Below are positions 8,866 through 16,626 of a stretch of 46,568 nt of DNA, one piece after another. The notes beneath the pieces were generated by a model, which was not told the DNA's origin, searched no databases, and worked only from the letters and a program-made list of their open reading frames with translations. The number at the start of each line of letters is the position of its first letter. Position 1 is the stretch's first letter. Both the position numbers and the translations under genes were made by a program. Origin of the DNA: Saprospiraceae bacterium (lineage in GTDB: Bacteria; Bacteroidota; Bacteroidia; Chitinophagales; Saprospiraceae); NCBI GenBank assembly GCA_028285545.1, contig JANQPA010000023.1, forward strand, positions 1 to 46,568, in the 5' to 3' direction.

Positions 8866-9455
8866 TTGTTAAAACCACCGTCTAAGACGGTGGTCATGGT
8901 TGTTGGCTAAGCCATGAAAAGTCTTTACCTTGGAAAATCATGGCCAAGATAAAGTACAGGAAATTATCGCATAGCATCTATCATTGTAATTATCACATAG
9001 TGTGGACACCGAAATATCGGCTTCGAATACTACAGGATATAGTTGCAGATTATCTGGAATCAAAGATTAAGAGTATATGTGAATGGAAAGAGGTCGAAAT
9101 AATTGAATTGAATATACAGCCAGATCATGTACACATAGTGTGTTCGATTCCTCCGAAGCTGAGTGTATCCGATTTTATGGGTATCGTAAAAGGAAAAACA
9201 GCAATAGCGATGTTTAAAAGTTTTCCAAGCATAAAAAAGAAACCCTATTGGGGCAATCAGTTTTGGGCAAGAGGCTACTTTGCGAGCACAATAGGAATAG
9301 ATGAGGAAAAAATAATTAGATACGTAAAATATCAAGAGGATAAAGAAAAGGAGCGAGAAAATGACTCCAAAGACTTTACCCTCTTTTAGAATTTATCCCC
9401 CTATGGGGGTGACCGTTCTTAAAGCCACCTCCTTTGGGGGTGGTAGTTTACTTCA
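8866..9455 (+). mobile_element. IS200/IS605-type element with tnpA only
   Basis: A compact element of about 590 bp: a Y1 transposase flanked by subterminal hairpins. The left hairpin is at 8874-8894 (10-bp arms), and the right one at 9425-9443 (CCACCTCC with GGGGGTGG, one G-T pair). A further small hairpin CCCCC-TAT-GGGGG lies at 9397-9409. No tnpB or other cargo is present. Exact ends cannot be fixed without an empty site; single-strand insertion leaves no target duplication. Confidence 0.8.
8940..9389 (+). CDS. tnpA: IS200/IS605-family Y1 transposase TnpA
   Basis: A 149-residue HUH-type tyrosine transposase that cuts and rejoins single-stranded DNA at hairpin-marked ends. The HUH motif is H63-V-H65 (QPDHVHIVC). 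The likely catalytic tyrosine is Y128 (IIRYVKYQED), matching the position in well-studied family members. The opening HSIYHCNYHIVWTPKYR and central GIVKGKTA are typical. Length is normal and the frame is intact, so it could be active. Confidence 0.93.
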   Translation: MAKIKYRKLSHSIYHCNYHIVWTPKYRLRILQDIVADYLESKIKSICEWKEVEIIELNIQPDHVHIVCSIPPKLSVSDFMGIVKGKTAIAMFKSFPSIKKKPYWGNQFWARGYFASTIGIDEEKIIRYVKYQEDKEKERENDSKDFTLF

Positions 9456-9465
9456 ATAATAATTC

Positions 9466-10104
9466 TTAATCTTCTGGAAACAATTCGCCTGTCCTTTTTT
9501 GCATTTCATCGGCAATAACTTGTCCATCTGTTCCTTTATCTTTTAGTTTGCTTATTATGTTGTGGTAGCTTTTTGCATCTCTATCCTGACTTAATTTAAA
9601 GACATTATCCATTTCTATTATTTCAATTTCAAAAGCAACAATAGCCTTTAATAATCTCTTCCTGTACTCTTGTGGCAAATTGTCATAAATAGTGGAGGAA
9701 TCCGTATTGTTATTTTCAAAATGTAAGGTGGTCTTTTGCAGTACCTCAATTAGTCCTGAATCATCTAAAAAACGAATTATTCCAGTCACATGAACACTCA
9801 TATAATTCCATGTTGACGGAGTATATGGATTATTATACCAAGTACCACTTACATAGGTATGGTGACCTGTAAAAACAACCAAAACATGATTGTTGTGCAA
9901 AAATGCCTTGTGATGGTCGGTGTTTTTCATAATGTGTCCCCTTAATACTTTTTTCCCCTTTTGTTCTTCAATAAAAACTGGAATTTGAGTAGCAACTGGC
10001 TTATTTTCTGAATTACATCCCGAAATAAAAGCAAAAGGATACCGATCAATGAATTCCTCGACTACCTGTGGGTTCTTTTCTTTGTGATAGGGCAGTTTAT
10101 ACAT
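9466..10104 (-). CDS. PaiB-like FMN-binding protein
   Basis: A 212-residue cytoplasmic protein of the PaiB/FMN-binding split-barrel family. Landmarks are the N-terminal MYKLPYHKE, the central RGHIMKNTDHHKAF, VVFTGHHTYVSGTWY with a PSTWNY segment, and a C-terminal helical part. PaiB in Bacillus is described as a negative regulator of protease and sporulation genes; here only flavin/heme-type binding is a fair expectation. The ATG at 10104 is preferred to one 24 bp upstream because family members begin with this MY.P motif. It sits 54 bp downstream of the hydrolase gene on the same strand, so they may be co-transcribed. Confidence 0.82.
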   Translation of the reverse strand: MYKLPYHKEKNPQVVEEFIDRYPFAFISGCNSENKPVATQIPVFIEEQKGKKVLRGHIMKNTDHHKAFLHNNHVLVVFTGHHTYVSGTWYNNPYTPSTWNYMSVHVTGIIRFLDDSGLIEVLQKTTLHFENNNTDSSTIYDNLPQEYRKRLLKAIVAFEIEIIEMDNVFKLSQDRDAKSYHNIISKLKDKGTDGQVIADEMQKRTGELFPED

Positions 10105-10158
10105 GTTAATATAATTTTGTGAACGCAATAGCTTTGATAAATTGGGATATCCGTCTAA

Positions 10159-10899
10159 TTACTTCGGCATAAATATTTGGCTGAGCCAACTGATCATTTC
10201 TTTTTCTAAATTAGGATAGCTTTTTAATAATTCTGTACCATGACCACCAGTTGGGTAAATCTTCTTTTGATTGATTTTATTGGTCGAAGCATTTAGTATT
10301 TTTGTAATCCACGCTGAAGAAAGCCCCTGGCCATCATCCTCTGCAGCAGCTCCAAATACAGCAATCTCTGGGTTATTGGCCAGATAATTGATACCTAATT
10401 CATTGGCCTGCCCTGACATCAGTATCAAAGCTTTGATGTTTTTTTGATTTGAAGCCAGTTGAAGTGCACGTTTAACCGAACAACTTGCTCCCACCACCGC
10501 AATAGAGTTGGAATCTACTTCTGGTCGTTCCAGAAGATATTCATAAGCCAAACGAATATCCTCCATGATCCCATTATTCTCTCTTTCCCAAAACTTGTTT
10601 AGATTTTTTGCTACGTCTAATTGATTAGTAGTGCTTTCACCATGGCCTCGGAAGTCAAAAGTAAGAACATTGAATCCCTTTTTCTTGAGCTTGGTTGCCA
10701 GACTTTTATAATGTGAACGATCTCCAATGTTACACATGTGGACGAGCAGCAGACCAGGCCCTTTTTTTCCTTTGGTAAAATAATCTCCATAAACCCTAAC
10801 TCTATCTGCAGATAAGAAATGGAAACTTTTTGATTGCGCAGAAAGATCGCTTAGCCCTGCTAGGAAAATAAAAATGAATAGGATTTTTTGATGTTTCAT
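10159..10899 (-). CDS. Secreted alpha/beta hydrolase
   Basis: A 246-residue protein with a signal peptide (about residues 1-22, ending DLSAQS); the ATG at 10899 is chosen because upstream starts add charged residues before it. The fold is alpha/beta hydrolase of the dienelactone-hydrolase/lysophospholipase-like type: oxyanion region LLLVHMCNIGDRSHY, strand FDFRGHGES, nucleophile elbow VVGASCSVKRAL, and a late His in TGGHGTELL. The elbow reads G-A-S-C-S rather than the usual G-x-S-x-G, so Ser and the following Cys are both candidate nucleophiles. Substrate unknown. Confidence 0.82.
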   Translation of the reverse strand: MKHQKILFIFIFLAGLSDLSAQSKSFHFLSADRVRVYGDYFTKGKKGPGLLLVHMCNIGDRSHYKSLATKLKKKGFNVLTFDFRGHGESTTNQLDVAKNLNKFWERENNGIMEDIRLAYEYLLERPEVDSNSIAVVGASCSVKRALQLASNQKNIKALILMSGQANELGINYLANNPEIAVFGAAAEDDGQGLSSAWITKILNASTNKINQKKIYPTGGHGTELLKSYPNLEKEMISWLSQIFMPK

Positions 10900-11118
10900 A
10901 GTTATTCTGGCGTCGTTTATTAAGTTTTTTTTTAGCAAAATAATCAGACTCCCTGTTAATAAGTAATTGAAAGGTAAAAGAAATTGTTTTTCAACGCTAA
11001 AATCATATGGAATTTTATCCTATTTAATTACTTACAATTCTTTCATGAACTTTATGAAAGCAAGATTTTATCTTTATTTTAGGACAAATAATTCTCTAAA
11101 CCCCTTAATTTATTAATT

Positions 11119-12069
11119 ATGAATATTTCATCCCTAGTTTTACTAATAATCGGAGGAGGACTTCTTGGAATAATAGGCCAAAGTATTCGGACAGTCGTCG
11201 GAATTAGTAAAATGCGAGTTCGCAATGAGGAATTTGAATTAAATCGATTGTTAGGTAGTTTAATGATTGGATTTACAGCAGGAGCTGGTGGCATTTTGGT
11301 TATGTATTTCCAGACAGATGGAGGAGATCCAAATGATATGACCTTTGCAATGAAAGACATTCTTTTACTCCTGACCATAGGTTACGCGGGTGCCGATTTC
11401 ATTGAAGGGTTTTCCAGAACCTATTTAAGTCCTCTAATAAAGGGACAGCAGTCGACACCAAACCAAACAACCAATAATGCTAATCCGCTTATTCCAGTTG
11501 GTCACACTCATCCTGTTCCAGGGAATACCTCTCATCAATTAGCCGGAGAGGATATTGAAATTTCATTTGGCCATAATGCAAAGCCAAATGCTGTAAGCCT
11601 GTATGCTATAGATGTTCTGAAAGAAATATTGGAAAAATCAGGTAATAAAAAAGCCCTTATTACAAGTACGGCACGTACACCAGCCGATCAGGCGAGGGTT
11701 ATGTACAATCTATTGAGATCTAGAGGTGTAGTTTATGGGAAAGAACTTTACGGGGTGAATGGGAATAAAGTGATTGATGTGTTCATAGAAGCTGATAATG
11801 CAGGTAGAAGCCGAGCCGAAATTATTGCTGAAATGGAACAAAAAATATGGGAATTGGGACCGAGTAATGTATCAAAACATTGTGCTGACCCTTCAAAATT
11901 AGTAGTGGTTGATATTTCTCCAAAATCAATAAGCTACCAGCATGAATTTGTTGCTCAAGTGAAAAACGATAAACGCGTCAGCCGATTTTTTCAACCTCCT
12001 AAAGACCCAGCATACCATCTTGAAATTCCAAACATGTTGGAAGATGATGATATAGGCGTACTTGCCTGA
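11119..12069 (+). CDS. Membrane-anchored M15-like peptidase-fold protein
   Basis: A 316-residue protein with two parts. Residues 1-100 carry three hydrophobic segments (about 4-22, 46-64, 76-92) and no cleavable signal. After a low-complexity linker (about 108-125, QSTPNQTTNNANP), residues 150-310 resemble the M15/DD-peptidase fold: LITSTARTPADQARVMY (usual position of the conserved Arg), a SKHCADPSKLVVVDIS segment (candidate H and D ligands) and YHLEIP near the end (candidate last His). The spacing of the first His and the Asp is longer than the normal H-x6-D, so activity is uncertain. Its 3' end faces an NlpC/P60 gene 41 bp away. Function in wall cleavage is inference; the membrane part is not a family I can name. 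Confidence 0.65.
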   Translation: MNISSLVLLIIGGGLLGIIGQSIRTVVGISKMRVRNEEFELNRLLGSLMIGFTAGAGGILVMYFQTDGGDPNDMTFAMKDILLLLTIGYAGADFIEGFSRTYLSPLIKGQQSTPNQTTNNANPLIPVGHTHPVPGNTSHQLAGEDIEISFGHNAKPNAVSLYAIDVLKEILEKSGNKKALITSTARTPADQARVMYNLLRSRGVVYGKELYGVNGNKVIDVFIEADNAGRSRAEIIAEMEQKIWELGPSNVSKHCADPSKLVVVDISPKSISYQHEFVAQVKNDKRVSRFFQPPKDPAYHLEIPNMLEDDDIGVLA

Positions 12070-12110
12070 TCAATTGAAAAGAGACTTTATCAGAAGATCT
12101 TAAATACCCA

Positions 12111-12803
12111 TCAAATAAGATTCATTTCTATTAAGGTCTCTTTTCCCAATTCTCCATCTGGAACTAATCCATTGAGCAATTGAAAGGAATATAGTCCATG
12201 AAAAAAGTCAATATCAAAAGTCGTATTCATTTCTCCGGGAAAAATATTGACTTCGTTTAATTTTTTCTTAGCCTCTAAAATTAAAGCGTGCTTGAGATAG
12301 GGACTCTTCAGAAAAAAAGAATATTCCGGTAAGTTATAGGTGTCAGACTCATCAGAATCATTATTCTCTCCTTCATAATTAACCCCTGGGACTAAGACTC
12401 CACAATCCCATCTTCTCCCGCTAACTACGTCTTTTACAACACCATATTTTGCTCCTTTAGCTTCAACTGTTCCTCCAGCTCCATCGGAAATGGCAATATG
12501 TCCGATTTTAGCCGGGTTTTTTTTAGGAGCTCTTAAAAGCATGGCCCCTTTAATCTTCATTGCTTTTTCTATAGAAATCTTGATGCCAAAACGTTTTACA
12601 TCTCTCCACCAAAAACCTGTGTAGGCATCTTCCTGTTCATTACATCCATATAGCTTTTTTGTTGCTTGGTAGGTACACCAGCTGGCAAATTCGGCACAGT
12701 CCCATGGACCTTTCCAATTTGAATTTTTTTTAGGAACAACTATACCGAATACATACTTTTCTCCAATATGTTCAAGGCCTAATTCATAGATGGCTTTTCC
12801 CAT
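12111..12803 (-). CDS. NlpC/P60-like peptidoglycan hydrolase with PG-binding domain
   Basis: A 230-residue protein. Residues 1-135 match an NlpC/P60-type cysteine peptidase: catalytic Cys in WDCAEFASW, catalytic His in KIGHIAISDG, and a terminal WDCGVLVPG strand. A short acidic linker (GENNDSDESD) leads to a C-terminal helical domain (about 168-230) ending VPDGELGKETLIEMN, the hallmark of a PG_binding_1 module. There is no signal peptide, so it resembles a phage or tailocin endolysin more than a household secreted hydrolase. It converges on the M15-like gene. Confidence 0.75.
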   Translation of the reverse strand: MGKAIYELGLEHIGEKYVFGIVVPKKNSNWKGPWDCAEFASWCTYQATKKLYGCNEQEDAYTGFWWRDVKRFGIKISIEKAMKIKGAMLLRAPKKNPAKIGHIAISDGAGGTVEAKGAKYGVVKDVVSGRRWDCGVLVPGVNYEGENNDSDESDTYNLPEYSFFLKSPYLKHALILEAKKKLNEVNIFPGEMNTTFDIDFFHGLYSFQLLNGLVPDGELGKETLIEMNLI

Positions 12804-12990
12804 TTTGTTTAAATTTTTATCTGCGGTTTAATTAAAATTAATAAATCGGGTTTATCATAATTAGCATTAAATACCCGGTTTTTGTTTAATACTTGAAATC
12901 CATTTGGTGTTTTTATTGTTTGTTAATTTCAAGATTTAAGTATAATGAAAAATAATATAGTAATAATTTTAATTTTATATAATTCAAATT

Positions 12991-15309
12991 CTACATTTCT
13001 TTAAACATTTTCTTTACCGTTTGCTGGGCCATTTTATTGTATGGGGTGAAGCCGGTATTTTCTCTTTCTCTATTATCTAAATTGCACGACCATTTCCACC
13101 AGAGAATTCCCTTGCAGAAATCTTTGTTTTTGAGGTTTTCAAGAACCACTTCATAGCAAATGTTTTGGCATAATTCGCTGAACGACCTGCCTCTGGCCTC
13201 CTCATGTGGCTGAGTCCAGGTTTCTTCCACTGATCGGAAGCCTATTTCTGTAAAAAGCATCGGTCGATCATACTTTTTACAAGTTTTTTCAATCAGATTC
13301 ATCACCTTTTTAAAGTGTGTGTCCAATTCCTCTTTTGCCGGCTGTTCATTTTTACTTAGAGGATAATAACAATCAATTCCAATATAATCGAGTTCATCCC
13401 AGAATTTTAGGTTTTCAAATTCTTCACCCCAATTGGCAGCGTAAGTGATGGGACCAGAATATATTCCTCGCAATTTTTGAATTAGATTGCGCCAATCTTG
13501 TTCTCTGGCAATAGTAGCTTTGGCAAACTCTACTCCAGCACACAGCACATCGAAATCATACATCTCAGCCAGCAAGGCATAGTGGCGCATCCAGCGATGA
13601 TAATACTCAAAAAACTGCTTCCATTCTATTTCACTAGACATTTCAACATCGCCTGGCCAACTGCCCCTTCCAATCCAGATCTGAGGTTTTAAAACGGTGG
13701 TAAAGCCCCTTTTTTGAGCTTCAAAATGGGAGTGCAAGACCGATTCATCGTTTTCAGAACCTGCTCTGCTGGAAATACCAATGTAGGAGGGCTTTTTCGG
13801 GTCACGCATACCGGAGTAAGGAACAATGGCCACTGCATTAGAATTGATGTCACTCAACTTTTGAAGGGATCTGCTGGCTAGCCTGGAACCATATCCATTA
13901 TAAATACTATATCCTTCATGAGCAAAATTAAAGCCCTTGAGAAATGGAAAGCTTTTCTTCCTACCAATGGCAATTGATTTATCCTGTTTTTTTAAAAAAC
14001 GATGCCAAGCCTTTTCTAATTTTTTTACCTCATTTTCTTCTGGTATCCACTGAGCATATTTTTCCAAGAATTTATCTTTTCCCCATTCATCGATTAAAAA
14101 AGCCACGAATGATCCGGCCGTGCAGGTCATGACCAGATCAGATTCTTTTTGTAAAAGCTCATTATCTAATAAATCTTTGAGAGGGGGCATATTATTGGAA
14201 TGGTAGAGCCGGTTAGCCCAATAAGCGTAGCCTTTTTTTTGCCATTGTTCACTAAAATAAACTCCTAAGCCCTTTTCTAATGACATTAATTTGCTTGAAC
14301 CTAATAATTGCCGCAAAATGAGCTCATTTTCCATCTGCCATAAGTCACCTCTAAAATTATCATCAAGAATAATGTGTACACTTTTATCCTCGTGATTGAT
14401 ATGTGCCTCATCCATGTTATGAGCTCGAAGTCCTTTTTCCTCTGTGCTCGAGTAAATAAAATACTTTAAATGAACTTCCTCTTCTTTTATTCCTGTAAAA
14501 GCCAGGATTTTTTGAAATGCATTTTCGCTTCGAAGAGATAATTCATTGAGCTTTTTTTGACCAATTTCTTTTGAATAACTGATCAGACTAAAATGGTCAC
14601 TTTCAAAGGTATTGACTTGAAGGTCTGAAAAATCAAAGTGAATTTCGGGATCAATCAGGCCTGTTTTTTCATCAAACTGACCAAAAATAATGGATTTCCC
14701 CTCCCTTATAATTTCATAATTCCAATTGCTGCGAAAAATGTTTCTATACCTTTGACTACTTTGATGAGAGATTGCTTTGGTGACAGATTGATCGTCAATT
14801 CCTGTGATCATAAAAATAGGAAATTGACTGTGGTAAGGATGTGGATAAAAGGACAACTTGAATAAGTCATCTTGTTTGGCATAATCCATTCCATTAAATG
14901 AAAAAGCTTCATTCTTTAAAGTTACAGGTAAGGTGGTAGCCAATTTGGAGATCCATTGATTATTTTGGAATGAACCGACTAAAAATATTGGATTGGATTT
15001 TATCTCTTCATCGCTTATTTCATTGGCGTGTTTAAGTTCTGTGTTCAATTGCCAGCGCCTCTGGTTGGACATGGACTTAGCCAGGTCTTCGTATGCCTTT
15101 AATGATTCTTCATCCTTTGCATTGTGAACCAGCAACATTTTCCCATGTTCTCTTAAAGCGTTGTACATTTCCCATCGGGTAGGCAAATTAGTGGTAGGGA
15201 TAACACTTGCTTTTATAGCTTCCGGGGGTTCGGAAGAACTATTGAAAGTGAGAAATGCTGCTACAATGATAAAAATGGTGATAAATATCGGGTATTTAAG
15301 GGCGTTCAT
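12991..15309 (-). CDS. GH113-like glycosidase with degenerate peptidase-like domain
   Basis: A 772-residue protein with an N-terminal membrane/export segment (about 7-23). Residues about 440-772 look like a GH113-type TIM barrel (family known for beta-mannanases): YIGISSRAGSENDES, PQIWIGRGSWPGDVE, acid/base candidate E594 in CAGVEFAK, DYIGIDCYYPL, nucleophile candidate E688 in LFTEIGFRS, and ILWWKWSC. Residues about 220-435 resemble a gluzincin (peptidase MA-like) domain, but the expected HExxH is N328-E-L-I-L332 and the downstream helix reads LEKGLGVYFSEQW, so the zinc site is lost. Residues 30-190 form a further domain I cannot name. It probably binds and cuts a glycan at the cell surface. 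Confidence 0.7.
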   Translation of the reverse strand: MNALKYPIFITIFIIVAAFLTFNSSSEPPEAIKASVIPTTNLPTRWEMYNALREHGKMLLVHNAKDEESLKAYEDLAKSMSNQRRWQLNTELKHANEISDEEIKSNPIFLVGSFQNNQWISKLATTLPVTLKNEAFSFNGMDYAKQDDLFKLSFYPHPYHSQFPIFMITGIDDQSVTKAISHQSSQRYRNIFRSNWNYEIIREGKSIIFGQFDEKTGLIDPEIHFDFSDLQVNTFESDHFSLISYSKEIGQKKLNELSLRSENAFQKILAFTGIKEEEVHLKYFIYSSTEEKGLRAHNMDEAHINHEDKSVHIILDDNFRGDLWQMENELILRQLLGSSKLMSLEKGLGVYFSEQWQKKGYAYWANRLYHSNNMPPLKDLLDNELLQKESDLVMTCTAGSFVAFLIDEWGKDKFLEKYAQWIPEENEVKKLEKAWHRFLKKQDKSIAIGRKKSFPFLKGFNFAHEGYSIYNGYGSRLASRSLQKLSDINSNAVAIVPYSGMRDPKKPSYIGISSRAGSENDESVLHSHFEAQKRGFTTVLKPQIWIGRGSWPGDVEMSSEIEWKQFFEYYHRWMRHYALLAEMYDFDVLCAGVEFAKATIAREQDWRNLIQKLRGIYSGPITYAANWGEEFENLKFWDELDYIGIDCYYPLSKNEQPAKEELDTHFKKVMNLIEKTCKKYDRPMLFTEIGFRSVEETWTQPHEEARGRSFSELCQNICYEVVLENLKNKDFCKGILWWKWSCNLDNRERENTGFTPYNKMAQQTVKKMFKEM

Positions 15310-15458
15310 TTTGCGACTCTTTTTAATAAAGATAATGTTATAACACCAGTTTAAGTGTTAAACTTTGTTATTACTGAATGGAAATAATAATTCTGACAAA
15401 AAAAATTGTGGAAGGGGACTAGCTGTATCTAACTAAATGATTAAATTGTAAGAAAAGA

Positions 15459-16538
15459 ATGTCCGTTTCTATCCAAAACCGCATGTATTACATCATTCGG
15501 ATGATGATCATCTGGACAGGTGCTTTCCTATTATTTCGATTTTTACGATTTCATGGTTTGGGAGAATTTGGTTTGGCAGAATTTAAATACGATGGAGGAT
15601 TGCAGTTAGTGCAAACCATTAACCTGAGCATTTCACTGGGTAGTATAACTGGTATATTGTATGTATTGATAGAATGGGTAATGAATCGACCTTTTTTTAG
15701 AACTCGTTCATTTGGGGTGATTTTGATTATCAAAACCTTCCTATATTTTATTCTGATCAAATTGTTATTGATCGCGGTCCTTTTCTTGTTTAGTCGCCAG
15801 TTAAATGGAATGTTTGATTTGGAAAGGTTTTATATGGCTTTACGAGGACAGACCTTTACTGTCTTTCTGGTTTATTTTCTGGTCATTTCAGCCATTATCA
15901 CTTTTATTCGGCAAATGGACCAAAAATTTGGTCCTGGTGTATTATGGAATATGCTTATCGGCAAGTATCACAAACCAAGAGAAGAAGAGCGAATCTTTAT
16001 GTTTTTGGATTTAAAAGATTCAACCACCATTGCCGAAACACTCGGGCACCTACAGTTTAGTCAATTACTACAAGATTGTTTTAATGATTTAACGGATGCC
16101 GTGATCAAACATCAGGCAGAAATTTATCAATATGTTGGCGACGAGGTAATCCTTTGCTGGAAAACACCTAAAGGTCTAATTGATAATAATTGTATTGATA
16201 CTTTCTTTAGTTATCAAAAAACCTTGGATCATCGGAGAGATCACTATTTCAGGACCTATGGCTTGTATCCGGTTTTTAAGGCTGGAGTACATGTGGGTAA
16301 GGCTACCGTAACTGAAGTAGGAGCCCTCAAACGCGATTTGGCTTACCATGGAGATGTAGTGAACACGGCTGCTAGAATTCAGGGAGAATGCAATCGGCTC
16401 AATCAAAGATTTCTTTTGTCTAAAACCTTACTGAATAAACTTACCCTAGATCTGGGATTCAGTACAATTGACCTAGGTGAAGTACAGCTTAAAGGAAAGG
16501 AAAATGCGGTAGAGATTGTGGGGATTCAGTTTAGTTAA
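15459..16538 (+). CDS. Membrane class III adenylate/guanylate cyclase
   Basis: A 359-residue protein with four hydrophobic segments in the first 160 residues (about 13-30, 53-72, 85-110, 130-150) followed by a cytoplasmic class III cyclase domain (about 178-355). Metal-binding aspartates are D184 (MFLDLKDST) and D228 (YVGDEVIL). The HGDVVNTAARIQ helix supplies the conserved Asn and Arg. Cyclic nucleotide synthesis is therefore likely, though ATP versus GTP preference is not clear. No receiver or HAMP domain is seen. It converges on the SprB-repeat gene. Confidence 0.88.
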   Translation: MSVSIQNRMYYIIRMMIIWTGAFLLFRFLRFHGLGEFGLAEFKYDGGLQLVQTINLSISLGSITGILYVLIEWVMNRPFFRTRSFGVILIIKTFLYFILIKLLLIAVLFLFSRQLNGMFDLERFYMALRGQTFTVFLVYFLVISAIITFIRQMDQKFGPGVLWNMLIGKYHKPREEERIFMFLDLKDSTTIAETLGHLQFSQLLQDCFNDLTDAVIKHQAEIYQYVGDEVILCWKTPKGLIDNNCIDTFFSYQKTLDHRRDHYFRTYGLYPVFKAGVHVGKATVTEVGALKRDLAYHGDVVNTAARIQGECNRLNQRFLLSKTLLNKLTLDLGFSTIDLGEVQLKGKENAVEIVGIQFS

Positions 16539-16581
16539 AGGTGGACTCTTTTTTTACAAAGTATGAATTGGTGATAGGCTA

Positions 16582-16617
16582 GGCTGTGCAAAAGCCGATC
16601 CGGGCTTTCGCACAGCC
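16582..16617. terminator. Bidirectional terminator hairpin
   Basis: A 15-bp stem with one mismatch (16582-16596 with 16603-16617, arm GGCTGTGCAAAAGCC) and a 6-nt loop between convergent genes. Lies 9 bp before the stop codon of the minus-strand gene. Confidence 0.75.
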
Positions 16618-16626
16618 AAATTAAGT

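Noticed and set aside
12850-12895. Possible terminator (ATCGGGT...ACCCGGTTTTT)
   Set aside because: The T tract faces the plus strand, but both neighbouring genes are on the minus strand and the loop is long; I could not assign it to a gene.
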